Shown one piece after another: positions 54,281 through 63,806 of a stretch of 64,000 bases of DNA (position 1 is the stretch's first letter; each line of letters begins with the position of its first letter). The notes under the pieces are model-generated. The model saw only the letters and a program-made list of their open reading frames with translations, was not told the origin of the DNA and ran no database searches. This stretch comes from Algoriphagus aquimarinus (lineage in GTDB: Bacteria > Bacteroidota > Bacteroidia > Cytophagales > Cyclobacteriaceae). Made by a program: the position numbers and the translations under genes. The stretch spans positions 43,435 through 107,434 of the forward strand of contig NZ_FOKK01000017.1 in the NCBI RefSeq assembly GCF_900112005.1, read 5' to 3'.

Positions 54281-55540
54281 ATGATGCATAGCGTTAGAAA
54301 AAGTCTTTTTATTCTGGGAATAGTTGTCTTCTTGGGTGGGTGTAATCAAAAGAGATCAACAAACCAGAAAATGAAAAACTCTGACTCAAAAGACTATTCC
54401 AGTTATGATGACGATGTTTCATTCTTAAAGGATTTTGTAGAGGTTATAGAACTTACGGATCCAAGTGGAAAATCAAAAGTAGCAGTTTCGGCTGCGCTGC
54501 AGGGTCGTGTGATGACCAGTGCTTCTTTGGGAGATAATGGGCGAAGCTACGGGTGGATCAATAGAGCACTTTTTAACTCAGGAGATACTTCGGAGCATTT
54601 TAATGCTTATGGTGGAGAAGAGCGGTTTTGGCTAGGACCAGAAGGTGGGCAGTTTTCTGTGTTTTTCAAAAATGGAGATGACTTCAATTTGGATAATTGG
54701 TACACACCTCGCTTAATTGATTTGGAGAAATTTGAAATCAAAGAACAAGGCGCTTCAAGTGTGGTTTTTATCAAAGAAGCGACATTAACCAACTACTCAG
54801 GTTTCCAATTTGAGCTGGGAATTGAAAGAAAAGTAGAGGTATTATCCACTGCGGAGGTTTTTATGCAATTAGGTATTGAATCAATTTCTGGAATTAATGC
54901 AGTAGCTTATCAAACCACTAACACACTTAAAAATATCGGATCGGAGGATTGGAAGAAGGAGACCGGACTTTTGTCCATTTGGCTATTAGGAATGTTTAAT
55001 CCCTCACCATCTACCACGATTGTCATTCCTTTTCACCCTGGGTCAGAATCAGATTTTGGAATCTCTGTGAACGACAATTACTTTGGCAAAGTGCCACAGG
55101 AACGCCTAATCGTCCAAGACAGTGTATTGTACTTCTCTGCAGATGGTACCTATCGAAGCAAAATCGGTTTATCACCTGCCCGCGCAAAAAACATTCTCGG
55201 TTCATACGATGCGACTAGTCGTATTTTGACCATACTGCAATACAATCAACCTCAAGGTGTCCAAGACTATGTCAACTCCATATGGGAAATTCAAGATTCT
55301 CCATTCACTGGAGATGTAATCAATTCTTATAACGATGGTCCTGCCGAGCCCGGAAAGAAACCTATGGGGCCATTCTATGAGCTAGAAACTTCTTCACCGG
55401 CCCTTGCTTTGAAATCTGGTCAAGAAGGGTCACACATCCAACTGACATGCCATTTTGAAGGCGATGAAGAGGATTTGGATAGGATATCAAAGCAGATTTT
55501 GGGCGTTTCGATTGATGAAATTTCTAAGGCTTTTAATTAG
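54281..55540 (+). CDS. DUF6786-like lipoprotein of the glycan-utilization locus
   Basis: A 419-residue protein with a lipobox (VVFLGGC). The mature part is beta-rich and recalls the DUF6786 family, with YGWINRALFNSG, AYGGEERFWLGPEGGQF and NYFGKVPQERLIV. Its fold may resemble aldose-epimerase or galactose-mutarotase supersandwiches, which I cannot verify. No catalytic residues can be assigned. It is common near sulfatases and fucosidases in Bacteroidota sugar loci. It lies 34 bases after GH97 and 13 before the beta-propeller lipoprotein. It may bind or isomerise a sugar released by its neighbours. Confidence 0.65.
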   Translation: MMHSVRKSLFILGIVVFLGGCNQKRSTNQKMKNSDSKDYSSYDDDVSFLKDFVEVIELTDPSGKSKVAVSAALQGRVMTSASLGDNGRSYGWINRALFNSGDTSEHFNAYGGEERFWLGPEGGQFSVFFKNGDDFNLDNWYTPRLIDLEKFEIKEQGASSVVFIKEATLTNYSGFQFELGIERKVEVLSTAEVFMQLGIESISGINAVAYQTTNTLKNIGSEDWKKETGLLSIWLLGMFNPSPSTTIVIPFHPGSESDFGISVNDNYFGKVPQERLIVQDSVLYFSADGTYRSKIGLSPARAKNILGSYDATSRILTILQYNQPQGVQDYVNSIWEIQDSPFTGDVINSYNDGPAEPGKKPMGPFYELETSSPALALKSGQEGSHIQLTCHFEGDEEDLDRISKQILGVSIDEISKAFN

Positions 55541-55553
55541 AAAATACTATACT

Positions 55554-56552
55554 ATGAAAGGAAGTTTTGTCTGGATTATTTTAGCTTTTTTCTCCACGAT
55601 TGCTTGCCAACCTAAAGTGAATCAAGTGTCAGAATTAGCTTCAGCTGAGCCAAGTATTCAGTTTACCTATCAGGATATTACTGGAATAGGGAAGGATTCC
55701 ATTTACAACAGACGAGATAATAGTGATGTGATCAAAGTAGGGGGCAAATACTATGTCTGGTACACCCGAATGGATAGTCCAGTGACGGCTGGATATTGGG
55801 GAACCATCTGGTATGCTACTTCTGAGGATGAGGGATATACCTGGACTGAGCAAAGCATGGCTTTGGGACTGGGGGACGAAGATTCATTCGATGGACATTC
55901 AGTTTTTACTCCAAATATTTTGGTACATGAAGGCAAATACTATCTCTATTACACGGGAGTAAAACTAACGCCGGGGAATGTTAATAAGGAGTTTGAGAAT
56001 AATTCTACTACTGACATTACTGCTATTGGATTAGCTGTGTCAGATAGTCCTGATGGACCTTTCGAACGGATAAATTCTGAGCCTGTGTTAGAAGTATCTG
56101 CTGATTCAGCGGCTTTTGATAGCTTCAGAATTGATGATGCAAGCCTATTGGTGAAAGGAGGAAAGACGTGGCTTTACTACAAAGGCAGATGTATTTTGGA
56201 TGGTAAACAGGGGCCGAGCCGCACGAAGATGAGCGTAGCCTTCGCTGATAATCCTGAAGGTCCTTTTACTAAACATGATGGCCCTTTATTGGATAAAAGC
56301 CATGAAGTATTGATTTGGATGAAAGATGGCGGAGTAGCATCCTTAGCATCGATCAGTTCCACTATCAACTTTGCTGTTGACGGACTTCAGTTTTCTGTAT
56401 TTCAGGACAGTATAAGTAATCTTCCCCAAGCTCCGGGACTTTACCGTCCAGATTTAGAGGATGGAAACAAAGCTGGTGTGACACCTGGTTGGGGAATAGC
56501 TATGCGCTCGAAAAAGGGAGAAGCCTATTTGGTACGTTTTGAAATGAAATGA
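55554..56552 (+). CDS. Five-bladed beta-propeller glycoside hydrolase-like lipoprotein (GH43/GH117-like)
   Basis: A 332-residue lipoprotein with lipobox FFSTIAC (Cys18). The start at 55554 is chosen because it gives a clean lipoprotein signal; an earlier in-frame ATG at 55455 would overlap the previous gene by 86 bases. Propeller blades are seen as NSDVIKVGGKYYVWYTRMDS, WYATSEDEGYTWTEQ, NILVHEGKYYLYYTGV, DDASLLVKGGKTWLYYKGR and GWGIAMRSKKGEAYLVRF. The arrangement and acidic residues are like GH43, GH117 and related clans active on marine polysaccharides; the exact family cannot be decided. It is probably periplasmic or surface-exposed. Confidence 0.72.
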   Translation: MKGSFVWIILAFFSTIACQPKVNQVSELASAEPSIQFTYQDITGIGKDSIYNRRDNSDVIKVGGKYYVWYTRMDSPVTAGYWGTIWYATSEDEGYTWTEQSMALGLGDEDSFDGHSVFTPNILVHEGKYYLYYTGVKLTPGNVNKEFENNSTTDITAIGLAVSDSPDGPFERINSEPVLEVSADSAAFDSFRIDDASLLVKGGKTWLYYKGRCILDGKQGPSRTKMSVAFADNPEGPFTKHDGPLLDKSHEVLIWMKDGGVASLASISSTINFAVDGLQFSVFQDSISNLPQAPGLYRPDLEDGNKAGVTPGWGIAMRSKKGEAYLVRFEMK

Positions 56553-56593
56553 TATGAATAAAACCATCGCTCTATTTAATACCTACCATGAAT

Positions 56594-56995
56594 ATGGTTT
56601 TTGCTCATGCATTCAGTGCTACAATTCCATCTGTGAGCTCAGATCCTAACGTTTTCAATGTGAAAAATTATGGGGATAAATGATACATATTGCCATGGAT
56701 ACCGAAGGTGTTCAAGCAGCAATTGACGCTTGTTACGCCAAAGGTGGTGGTACAGTCAGGGCACCAGCTGGTAATTATATAATTGGCACTATTCAGTTGA
56801 AGAGCAACATCACGCTTTCTCTCTATTATGTGGCCTCATTGCTTGGAAGTCAGTATATGGCGGTTTTATGATAAAAACTTGACGCATCCAAGAAAGGGGG
56901 ATTCAGAATGTTTGATTTTCGCTGAAAATGCAACAAGTATAACCTTTAAGAATGTGACAATGACCACCCGAAACCAGACATACGTAAAGAGATAG
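56594..56995 (+). pseudogene. Remnant of a GH28 (polygalacturonase-like) gene
   Basis: Three frames hold consecutive pieces of a right-handed beta-helix GH28 enzyme. From 56594: MVFAHAFSA and NVFNVKNYGDK, then a stop. From 56680, shifted in frame: DTEGVQAAIDACYAKGGGTV, RAPAGNYIIGTIQLKSNITL and ASLLGSQ. About 56880-56995, in a further frame: GDSECLIFAENATSITFKNV before a final stop. Catalytic NTD, DD and GHG motifs are all lost with the deleted middle and C-terminal parts. Intact relatives are 450-550 residues. So this is a decayed gene of the same operon. Confidence 0.78.
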
Positions 56996-57095
56996 TATTA
57001 AATAATTTAGCAGGATTTATAAATCAATAAATAATATTTGAGTCATTCGAGAATAAGTTGAAGATAGACAAGATTAGAAGTCAAAAGATAGTAAT

Positions 57096-58607
57096 ATGAT
57101 AACTCAAAAATTCTTTGCCTTAAATGTGTTTCTTTTAGGTATGCTGGTGTTTAGTGCTGGCTACGCTCAGGAATTGACTTTTACTGAGGCTCCGGAAAAC
57201 TACCGCCTGTATGCAAGAAATCAGAACGATAGTGCTGTGGTGCGATATACAGGGAAAGTAACAAAGGGAGAGGATGTAAGCAGTTTAACACTTAAAGTCT
57301 ATAAGGACGACGTGCTGTATGAAATTCAAGAAGTGCCACTAATTGATAAAGCTTTTTCGATTACTTCTAAAATATATGCAGGTCTTCATCTGTTTCGTTT
57401 TGAACTTTTTACCCTAGAAGGCCAGAAAGAAAGCATATATATGGTAGCTGACAATGTGGTTTGCGGTGATGCTTACATCATTACCGGACAATCCAATTCC
57501 CACCCAAGTAGTACTTTATCTACCTATAGCAGTCCATTCGCCAGAAGTTTTGGCGTCAAAACAGGTTATGAACCCTATAGTGAAGAAGATAAAAACGTGC
57601 GTTGGGGAAGTGCAACCGGAAATTGTCCCGGACTGGAAAAGGAAGTTGGAGGTTGGTTTATCAAGAATCCCCATGGCGTTGGAGTTTGGGGAATGGAGTT
57701 GGCTAGATTGATCATAGAAAAACATCAGGTACCTGTATGCATTATCAATGGAGGCAGCGGTTCCTCTTCCATCGAGGAAAATATGCTTTATCCGGAACTA
57801 CCTTCATTGGAAACCAGTTTCGGTCGCCTTGCCTATCGGGTTAACCAAGCAGGATTGAAGGATCAGGTGAAAGCTATCTTTTGGCACCAGGGAGAAACCA
57901 ACACCAATACGCTGGAAGGATATCAGTCCTATCCTGCAAATTTCGATACCTTAAAAAAAGACTGGGAGCGGGTATATACAGGAGTTGAAAAAATCTATCT
58001 ATTCCAATTGCATCCCGGATGTGGAGCAAAAACGGAAGGTTATTATAATGAGCTTCGGGAGATTCAAACCCAACTAGCGGACACCTATGATAATGTAGAG
58101 ATTATGTCTACGATGGGAGTGAGTGGTCATGATGGGTGTCACTTTTCTTATCAGGGCTATCTGGAATTTGCCGAGCGCATCTTCCCTTTGGTTTCTCGTG
58201 ATTTTTATGGAGAGCAGCCTACTTCTGTCATCACTCCGCCCAAATTGCTGAGCGCAAAATATGTTAGTGAAAATGAATTGGAACTTCTGTTTGACCAAGC
58301 CATAGCTGTAGAAGAAAAGCGGGAAGTCAACGGAAAAACGTACTTCCTAAAGGATCAATTTTTCTTCAAAATAGAACTGGATAGCGCATTTGTTTCTGCT
58401 ATGATTAGCAGTATAAAATCACAAGGAAATAAGTTGATCCTTACATTTGAAAAAGCAGAGTCGTATCCGTTTGTCACGTATTTGCCTGGTAAATTCTATA
58501 CAGGAACCAACGAGTTCTACGAAGGTCCTTGGCTTACAGGAAGTGCAAATAATTTGGGAGCTTTGAGTTTCCATCAGCGCGAAGTTGTACCACTTCAGAA
58601 GAAATAG
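57096..58607 (+). CDS. Exported carbohydrate acetylesterase, sialate O-acetylesterase (SASA/SGNH) type
   Basis: A 503-residue enzyme with a signal peptide (cleavage near residue 24, AGYAQ). An N-terminal beta domain (about 30-125) precedes the SGNH-hydrolase fold. Block I is GQSN at 131-134 (Ser133 nucleophile), then GGSGSSSIEEN, block III-like FWHQGETNTN, and block V DGCH with Asp346 and His349. A C-terminal beta domain follows. Related SASA-domain enzymes deacetylate sialic acids or plant and algal polysaccharides. Here it likely removes acetyl groups from the fucose-rich target glycan. It is the last gene before susC, which has its own operator. Confidence 0.85.
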   Translation: MITQKFFALNVFLLGMLVFSAGYAQELTFTEAPENYRLYARNQNDSAVVRYTGKVTKGEDVSSLTLKVYKDDVLYEIQEVPLIDKAFSITSKIYAGLHLFRFELFTLEGQKESIYMVADNVVCGDAYIITGQSNSHPSSTLSTYSSPFARSFGVKTGYEPYSEEDKNVRWGSATGNCPGLEKEVGGWFIKNPHGVGVWGMELARLIIEKHQVPVCIINGGSGSSSIEENMLYPELPSLETSFGRLAYRVNQAGLKDQVKAIFWHQGETNTNTLEGYQSYPANFDTLKKDWERVYTGVEKIYLFQLHPGCGAKTEGYYNELREIQTQLADTYDNVEIMSTMGVSGHDGCHFSYQGYLEFAERIFPLVSRDFYGEQPTSVITPPKLLSAKYVSENELELLFDQAIAVEEKREVNGKTYFLKDQFFFKIELDSAFVSAMISSIKSQGNKLILTFEKAESYPFVTYLPGKFYTGTNEFYEGPWLTGSANNLGALSFHQREVVPLQKK

Positions 58608-59050
58608 AAATTATTTTTTTGTGAAAATTGATCATAAGCTGCTGAAATTCACAGCTAATTGAAATTTCATTCAAGATAGTGTTTCCAAAAAAAAAGCTTC
58701 TCAGGGCCAGATTTGGTGTAGTCGCTAGTGCAGGCTTATCTACAAACTTATGTAGAAAGGTAATGCTCTTGAGGTAGTACCAGAAGTTGAAGATATAGCG
58801 ATTGTAGAAAAACAGACTATATGTTGGGAAATGACTATCGCCCGCATGCTTGGAATCTTAAATCACCACATTTATAAGACCCACAGCCTTTTACTCATTT
58901 TTTTTTCTGAAGCATTCGAGATGTGTATGAAAAATAGAAGGTTAATAGATCAAAATTGTATTTCCGAAATTTTCTTTCTGACATATAGGTAATGTCAGTT
59001 GATTCGATAGAAAGTTTGTGTTAAACACAAAATATTACTCTGAAAATAGT
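58608..59050. other. Intergenic region before the susC promoter
   Basis: About 440 bases with stops in all frames. A T-rich run lies near 58900. I see no confident gene, although the composition between 58700 and 58860 could be a worn gene fragment. No clear terminator is seen after the esterase. Confidence 0.4.
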
Positions 59051-59068
59051 TGTGCACAGGTGTGTCCT
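59051..59068. promoter_or_regulatory. Probable LacI-family operator 3 (susC/susD)
   Basis: TGTGCACAGGTGTGTCCT shares the 12-base core TGCACAGGTGTG with operators 1 and 2. The left arm is intact and the right arm is weaker. It lies about 115 bases before the susC start at 59183, a spacing nearly the same as for operator 2 and the first sulfatase. Confidence 0.78.
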
Positions 59069-59182
59069 ACTTATATAGGTGTAACAGGACAGTGCAGCAA
59101 GTTGATAATAATACCTTTTGAAAAATTAGGATACTGCATAAGGCTGTATTTAATCAATCATTTTAACCCAAAATTATACCAT

Positions 59183-62100
59183 ATGAAAAAGCACATTACT
59201 ATGCTTATGTTTTTCATGCTATTAGCAGTTTTTGGCTTACAGGCCCAAAACAAAATAGTAAGCGGAAAAATAATCGATTCGTCAGGAGAGTTAATGCCAG
59301 GCGTTACTATTATCCAAAAAGGCACTGCCAACGGCACAGCCTCCGATATCGACGGGAAGTATTCATTGTCAGTTTCTGAAGGAGCTACATTAGTATTTTC
59401 TTTCATCGGATATTCTACTATTGAAAAAGCTGTTGGAAGTAGCAACGTCTTGAATATAACGTTACAGATAGATGAATCTGAGCTTGATGAGGTCGTAGTA
59501 ATTGGCTACGGAACTCAAAAGAAATCGGATTTAACAGGTGCTGTTGGTTCTGTAGGAGAAAAAGACTTAAGAGATAGGCCTTCTGCTTCACTTAGCCAAA
59601 ATCTTTCAGGTAGAGTGCAAGGAGTGAATGTCTCTGTCAATTCGGGCCGACCAGGCGGACGAGCAAATATTCGAATAAGAGGTAACACCTCTGTTAGTAT
59701 TGCAAATGATCCACTTTATGTGATTGATGGAGTAATCCTACATTCTGCTGGCCTAGCAAATGGTAGCACTCCAATTGATTACATCAACCCAAATGACATT
59801 GCTTCTATAGAGGTGTTGAAAGATGCATCTGCAACCGCCATTTATGGTGCGCGTGGAGCGAACGGAGTTATTTTGGTAAGCACTAAAAGAGGAAGCAAAA
59901 CAGGTGGTACCATTACTTACGATGGTAACTTTAGCATAGGGACACTTCCTAAAAAAATTCCGCTTTTGAATTCAGCAGAATTCCTTGCAGCTGAAGATCT
60001 AGCCTATCAAAATGCTCAAAAATATGATCCTAATGGCTGGGCAAATGGAATCTATAAAGACCCAAAACTTAAAAGAACAGATCCAAAGCTTTTCGATAGT
60101 AATGGAAACCCACTTTATGATACAGATTGGCAAGATGAATCATTCCAACAAGCTATTACCCAAAACCATCAACTAAGCTTAACCGGCGGAAATCAAGATG
60201 ATAGCTTCGGGGCTTACTTAGGTTATAGAGATGAAGATGGCTTGATGAAAGAGTCATGGATGAAAAGATTTTCCGGTCGATTTGTATTCGATAGTAAAAT
60301 CAAAAAGTGGGTGACAGTTGGTGGAGGTTTAAGCTACAATGACCAAAAAGAAAGTCAAGTTGATCCTCTTGGAAATGGTGGTATTATAGCTATGCGCCAG
60401 GTATTGGAAGCGTTACCAATTATTCCGGTAAGATACCCTGATGGTTCATGGGCAGGAAATGCAGATTATCCTGGCATGGAAGGCGGAAACAATCCTCTTC
60501 AGGTGGCTAAGGAAAGGATATATCTAGTGAACACACAAACGGTTCTGGGAAATATTTATGCTAACTTTTTTCTGGCAAAAGGCCTTGAGCTAAGATCCAA
60601 TGTCTCCACTAACATCGTCAATCAGCGAGTTGATTATTATGGAGGCAGAAATCTAAATTACATCGCCAAAAATCAAGGCGGAGATGCTTCAGTTTCTAAT
60701 GATAGACTCAACTCCTGGCAATTTGAAAACTACCTTACCTATATCAAAACCATTAATGAAAATCATGCGCTCAACGCTATGGTTGGACTTTCCTGGCAGC
60801 ATGTAGACAGGTTTAATTCTACTGCAAGAGCTCAGAATTTTCAGGATGATTATTTCATGTTTAATAATCTGGGGGCTGGAGCAAATGCAATCCAACCGCA
60901 ATCAGGTAGTGTAGCATATGGTCTTAATTCCTACTTTTCGCGTTTGAATTACACGCTAAAAGACAAGTATTTATTTACGTTCACAGGTAGGGTTGACGGA
61001 TCCTCCAAATTCGGTGAATCTAACCAATATGCATTTTTCCCATCTGCAGCTTTTGCTTGGAGAGCCTCAGATGAAAACTTTTTACAGAATAGCTCTTCCA
61101 TCTCGAATTTGAAATTCAGATCCAGCATAGGAATGACTGGAAACTCTGAAATAACAGCCTATCAGGCACTTGCCGGAATGGGGAATTACTCGGTGATTTT
61201 CAATAACCAAAGAGAAATAGGAATAGGAATAAGTAGGTTGGCAAACCCAAACCTACGCTGGGAGAAGACAACACAGATTGATATAGGTGCTGAACTTGGT
61301 TTGTTCCAGAATAAAGTAATGTTTGAAATTGATCTATACAGAAAGATTACTGATGATATGCTCCTAAGTGCTCCTGTTCCATCAAGCAGTGGGTATTCAG
61401 TAGTGAGCCAGAATGTGGGAAGTATGGAAAATACAGGAATTGAACTGGGGCTAAACACGGTCAATTTTGAGAGAAATAATTTCTCCTGGAATACCACGTT
61501 CAACTTCTCCTATAATAAGAATGAGGTGCTGGAACTTGCTGGAGGGTCTGATATTTTCCTTGGATCCACCATCGTCAGAAAGGGTGAATCGGTAGGAGCT
61601 TTCTTTGGATTTGTCCATGAAGGAACCTGGAATACAAGTGAAGAATCTATAGCTGCCCAGTACAACAAACGCCCAGGAGACATTAAGTATAAGGATGTGA
61701 ATGAGGATGGAGTTATCAATGATTCAGACAGAGTAGTAATAGGTAAAGGTATACCTGATGGATTTGGCACTTTCGCCAACACATTTACTTTTAAAAACTT
61801 TGAATTACTGGTAGATATCCAATATACCTATGGCAATGATGTGCTTTTTAGAAGTAAGCACTCAGCCGAGGATAGAACGGGGATCGCAAACAGTTTCAAA
61901 ACCATTCTAAACGCATGGACTCCAGAGAATCAGGATACAAACATTGCTCAAATCCGACCGCTTACCGCTGGGTATAATACAAACAATGACTCAGACCGTG
62001 TGCAAGATGGATCATTCGTAAGAGGTAGAAATCTAATGCTCTCCTACAATTTCCTCCCTCAGACATTGGAAAAAATCAACGTGGAAAGAATGAGAGCATA

Positions 62101-62251
62101 CGTGTCTGTGCAAAATTTCTTTCTAGCTACAAAGTACGCTGGATATGACCCTGAAGTGTCCACCTCAGGAGCAGCATTTGATCAAGGGGTAGATCTTTAT
62201 GCCTACCCAAAGCCGAGAGTCTTTATGCTTGGTGTAAGTATCACATTGTAA
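59183..62251 (+). CDS. SusC-like TonB-dependent glycan transporter
   Basis: A 1022-residue outer-membrane receptor. The start at 59183 gives a normal signal peptide (MLMFFMLLAVFGLQAQ); an in-frame ATG-like start at 59018 would add 55 unrelated residues and run through operator 3. Order: carboxypeptidase-regulatory-like domain (KIVSGKIIDSSGELMPGVTI, about 28-105), SusC linker DEVVVIGYGTQKKSDLTGAV, plug (RIRGNTSVSIANDPLYVIDG, IYGARGANGVILVSTKRGS), then a TonB-dependent barrel ending FMLGVSITL. It imports oligosaccharides captured by the SusD lipoprotein encoded 18 bases downstream. By context the cargo is a fucose-containing sulfated oligosaccharide. Confidence 0.96.
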   Translation: MKKHITMLMFFMLLAVFGLQAQNKIVSGKIIDSSGELMPGVTIIQKGTANGTASDIDGKYSLSVSEGATLVFSFIGYSTIEKAVGSSNVLNITLQIDESELDEVVVIGYGTQKKSDLTGAVGSVGEKDLRDRPSASLSQNLSGRVQGVNVSVNSGRPGGRANIRIRGNTSVSIANDPLYVIDGVILHSAGLANGSTPIDYINPNDIASIEVLKDASATAIYGARGANGVILVSTKRGSKTGGTITYDGNFSIGTLPKKIPLLNSAEFLAAEDLAYQNAQKYDPNGWANGIYKDPKLKRTDPKLFDSNGNPLYDTDWQDESFQQAITQNHQLSLTGGNQDDSFGAYLGYRDEDGLMKESWMKRFSGRFVFDSKIKKWVTVGGGLSYNDQKESQVDPLGNGGIIAMRQVLEALPIIPVRYPDGSWAGNADYPGMEGGNNPLQVAKERIYLVNTQTVLGNIYANFFLAKGLELRSNVSTNIVNQRVDYYGGRNLNYIAKNQGGDASVSNDRLNSWQFENYLTYIKTINENHALNAMVGLSWQHVDRFNSTARAQNFQDDYFMFNNLGAGANAIQPQSGSVAYGLNSYFSRLNYTLKDKYLFTFTGRVDGSSKFGESNQYAFFPSAAFAWRASDENFLQNSSSISNLKFRSSIGMTGNSEITAYQALAGMGNYSVIFNNQREIGIGISRLANPNLRWEKTTQIDIGAELGLFQNKVMFEIDLYRKITDDMLLSAPVPSSSGYSVVSQNVGSMENTGIELGLNTVNFERNNFSWNTTFNFSYNKNEVLELAGGSDIFLGSTIVRKGESVGAFFGFVHEGTWNTSEESIAAQYNKRPGDIKYKDVNEDGVINDSDRVVIGKGIPDGFGTFANTFTFKNFELLVDIQYTYGNDVLFRSKHSAEDRTGIANSFKTILNAWTPENQDTNIAQIRPLTAGYNTNNDSDRVQDGSFVRGRNLMLSYNFLPQTLEKINVERMRAYVSVQNFFLATKYAGYDPEVSTSGAAFDQGVDLYAYPKPRVFMLGVSITL

Positions 62252-62269
62252 ATTTTAACTAGCAGAATT

Positions 62270-63772
62270 ATGAAACGTATAGAACAATATATAAAAAAGA
62301 TATCTCTGGTTGCTTTGCTGATTTCAGCCGCCAGCTGTGCTGATTTTTTGGATGAAAGTGACAGTTCAAACTTCACATTGGACAATTATTTCACCAAACC
62401 TGAGCATGCAAAAAGTGTAGTAAACTCCGTATATGAAAGTTTACAACCAGTTATGGCCAGTGGATTCGGAGGCGGACCATGGATGATGGTTGAGTTTGCT
62501 ACTGGATTGGCCGACACAGAATTGGGTCAAGCTCAAAATAGTCTATTTGTCAAGGACCTAGTCAACAACTCCGATAATGGCTACGGTCAAACTATCTGGA
62601 CTAGCTACTATAAAGGGATAGCCAACGCAAATATTGCGATTGCAAAAATTCCTGGAATCACAATGGATGAAACAGCGAAACTAAAATTAATCGGTGAAGC
62701 AAAATTCATGAGAGCTTACTACTATTTTAATTTGGTAAGAATCTTTGGGAACATCCCGTTGACTTTAGAGCCTATTGATTTAACTTCTGAGGATTTATTT
62801 GCAGCCCCAGCCAATCCTGAAGCGGTATATAATCAGATCGTTATGGACCTAAAAGATGCTGAAGTTTCCGGACTTCCGATGCGTGACGCTAGTGGACGAG
62901 CATCCTTAGGAGCAGCCAAATCATTGTTGTCTTCTGTGTATTTGACAATGGCAGGATATCCGCTTCAAAAGGGAGCTGAATACTATACACTCGCAGCAGC
63001 CAAATCTAAAGAGGTAATAGATTCCGGTACATTTTCACTCTTCACTTCTTACGGGGATTTGCACAATCCTGCCATGAAAAACTTGGGAGAAAACATCTTT
63101 ATGGCCCAATTTGCCGCATTTATTTTACCATCAAGCTGGCAAGTGTCCATCATCCCCTACAACAGAGGTATTTCCAATTACAGTTCAGAAACCGGTGGTA
63201 TTTTCGCTCAGGAGGAATTTGTTAAATCTTATGAAACGGGTGACAAAAGAGCAAATGAAAAAGAATTCTATTACACCAGTTATTCGCTTCGAGCAGATAG
63301 ATCCAAAACATTGGAATTGGGCGATTATTATATCTACAAGCACTTTGATGTGTTAGCTCAAACTAGCACAACTAGTAGCGGAATGAATTGGCCAATTTTA
63401 AGATTGGCTGAGGTACTCTTGATTTATGCCGAAGCTTCAAACGAAGCAAATGGTCCTAATTCTGAAGCATATAATGCAATCAATAAAGTGAGAAACAGAG
63501 CAGAGCTTGCACCTCTGGACGGACTTTCCAAAGACGAGTTGAGAGAAGCAATTTGGAGAGAGAAATTTTATGAGTTGTCCTACGAAAACAAAACCTGGTT
63601 TGACATGGTGAGAATTCGCAAAGGATTCAATGCCAAAACGTTGGAATTTGAAGAATATGTTGGTCACAAGTTCGTCTATGGACCTACCTTGAAAGAGCGT
63701 GAATTGCTATTCCCTATTCCTACCGCTGAAATTAGAAACAACAAGAATCTGATTCAGAACTCAGGATATTGA
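62270..63772 (+). CDS. SusD/RagB-like glycan-binding lipoprotein
   Basis: A 500-residue surface lipoprotein with lipobox SAASC (Cys23). The helical TPR-type SusD fold is visible: the N-terminal FTLDNYFTKPEHAKSVVNSV, the EAKFMRAYYYFNLVRIFGN motif (about 140-160), GAAKSLLSSVYLTMAG, and C-terminal LRLAEVLLIYAEASNEANG and LREAIWREKFYELSYENKTW, ending with LLFPIPTAEIRNNKNLIQN. It forms the lid of the SusC transporter encoded upstream, binding glycan at the surface. The family is certain; the ligand is inferred. Confidence 0.96.
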   Translation: MKRIEQYIKKISLVALLISAASCADFLDESDSSNFTLDNYFTKPEHAKSVVNSVYESLQPVMASGFGGGPWMMVEFATGLADTELGQAQNSLFVKDLVNNSDNGYGQTIWTSYYKGIANANIAIAKIPGITMDETAKLKLIGEAKFMRAYYYFNLVRIFGNIPLTLEPIDLTSEDLFAAPANPEAVYNQIVMDLKDAEVSGLPMRDASGRASLGAAKSLLSSVYLTMAGYPLQKGAEYYTLAAAKSKEVIDSGTFSLFTSYGDLHNPAMKNLGENIFMAQFAAFILPSSWQVSIIPYNRGISNYSSETGGIFAQEEFVKSYETGDKRANEKEFYYTSYSLRADRSKTLELGDYYIYKHFDVLAQTSTTSSGMNWPILRLAEVLLIYAEASNEANGPNSEAYNAINKVRNRAELAPLDGLSKDELREAIWREKFYELSYENKTWFDMVRIRKGFNAKTLEFEEYVGHKFVYGPTLKERELLFPIPTAEIRNNKNLIQNSGY

Positions 63773-63806
63773 GTTTAATCCGTTAAGAATTTAAGAATAA
63801 AACACT

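Noticed and set aside
55455..55553. Earlier in-frame start for the beta-propeller lipoprotein
   Set aside because: It would overlap the DUF6786-like gene by 86 bases and bury the lipoprotein signal; the ATG at 55554 is better.
58700..58860. Possible worn gene fragment between the acetylesterase and susC
   Set aside because: Short translated pieces look protein-like, but I could not match them to any family with confidence.
59018..59182. N-terminal extension of the SusC gene by 55 residues
   Set aside because: It precedes a complete signal peptide, has no family similarity and contains operator 3, so it is the leader and not coding.
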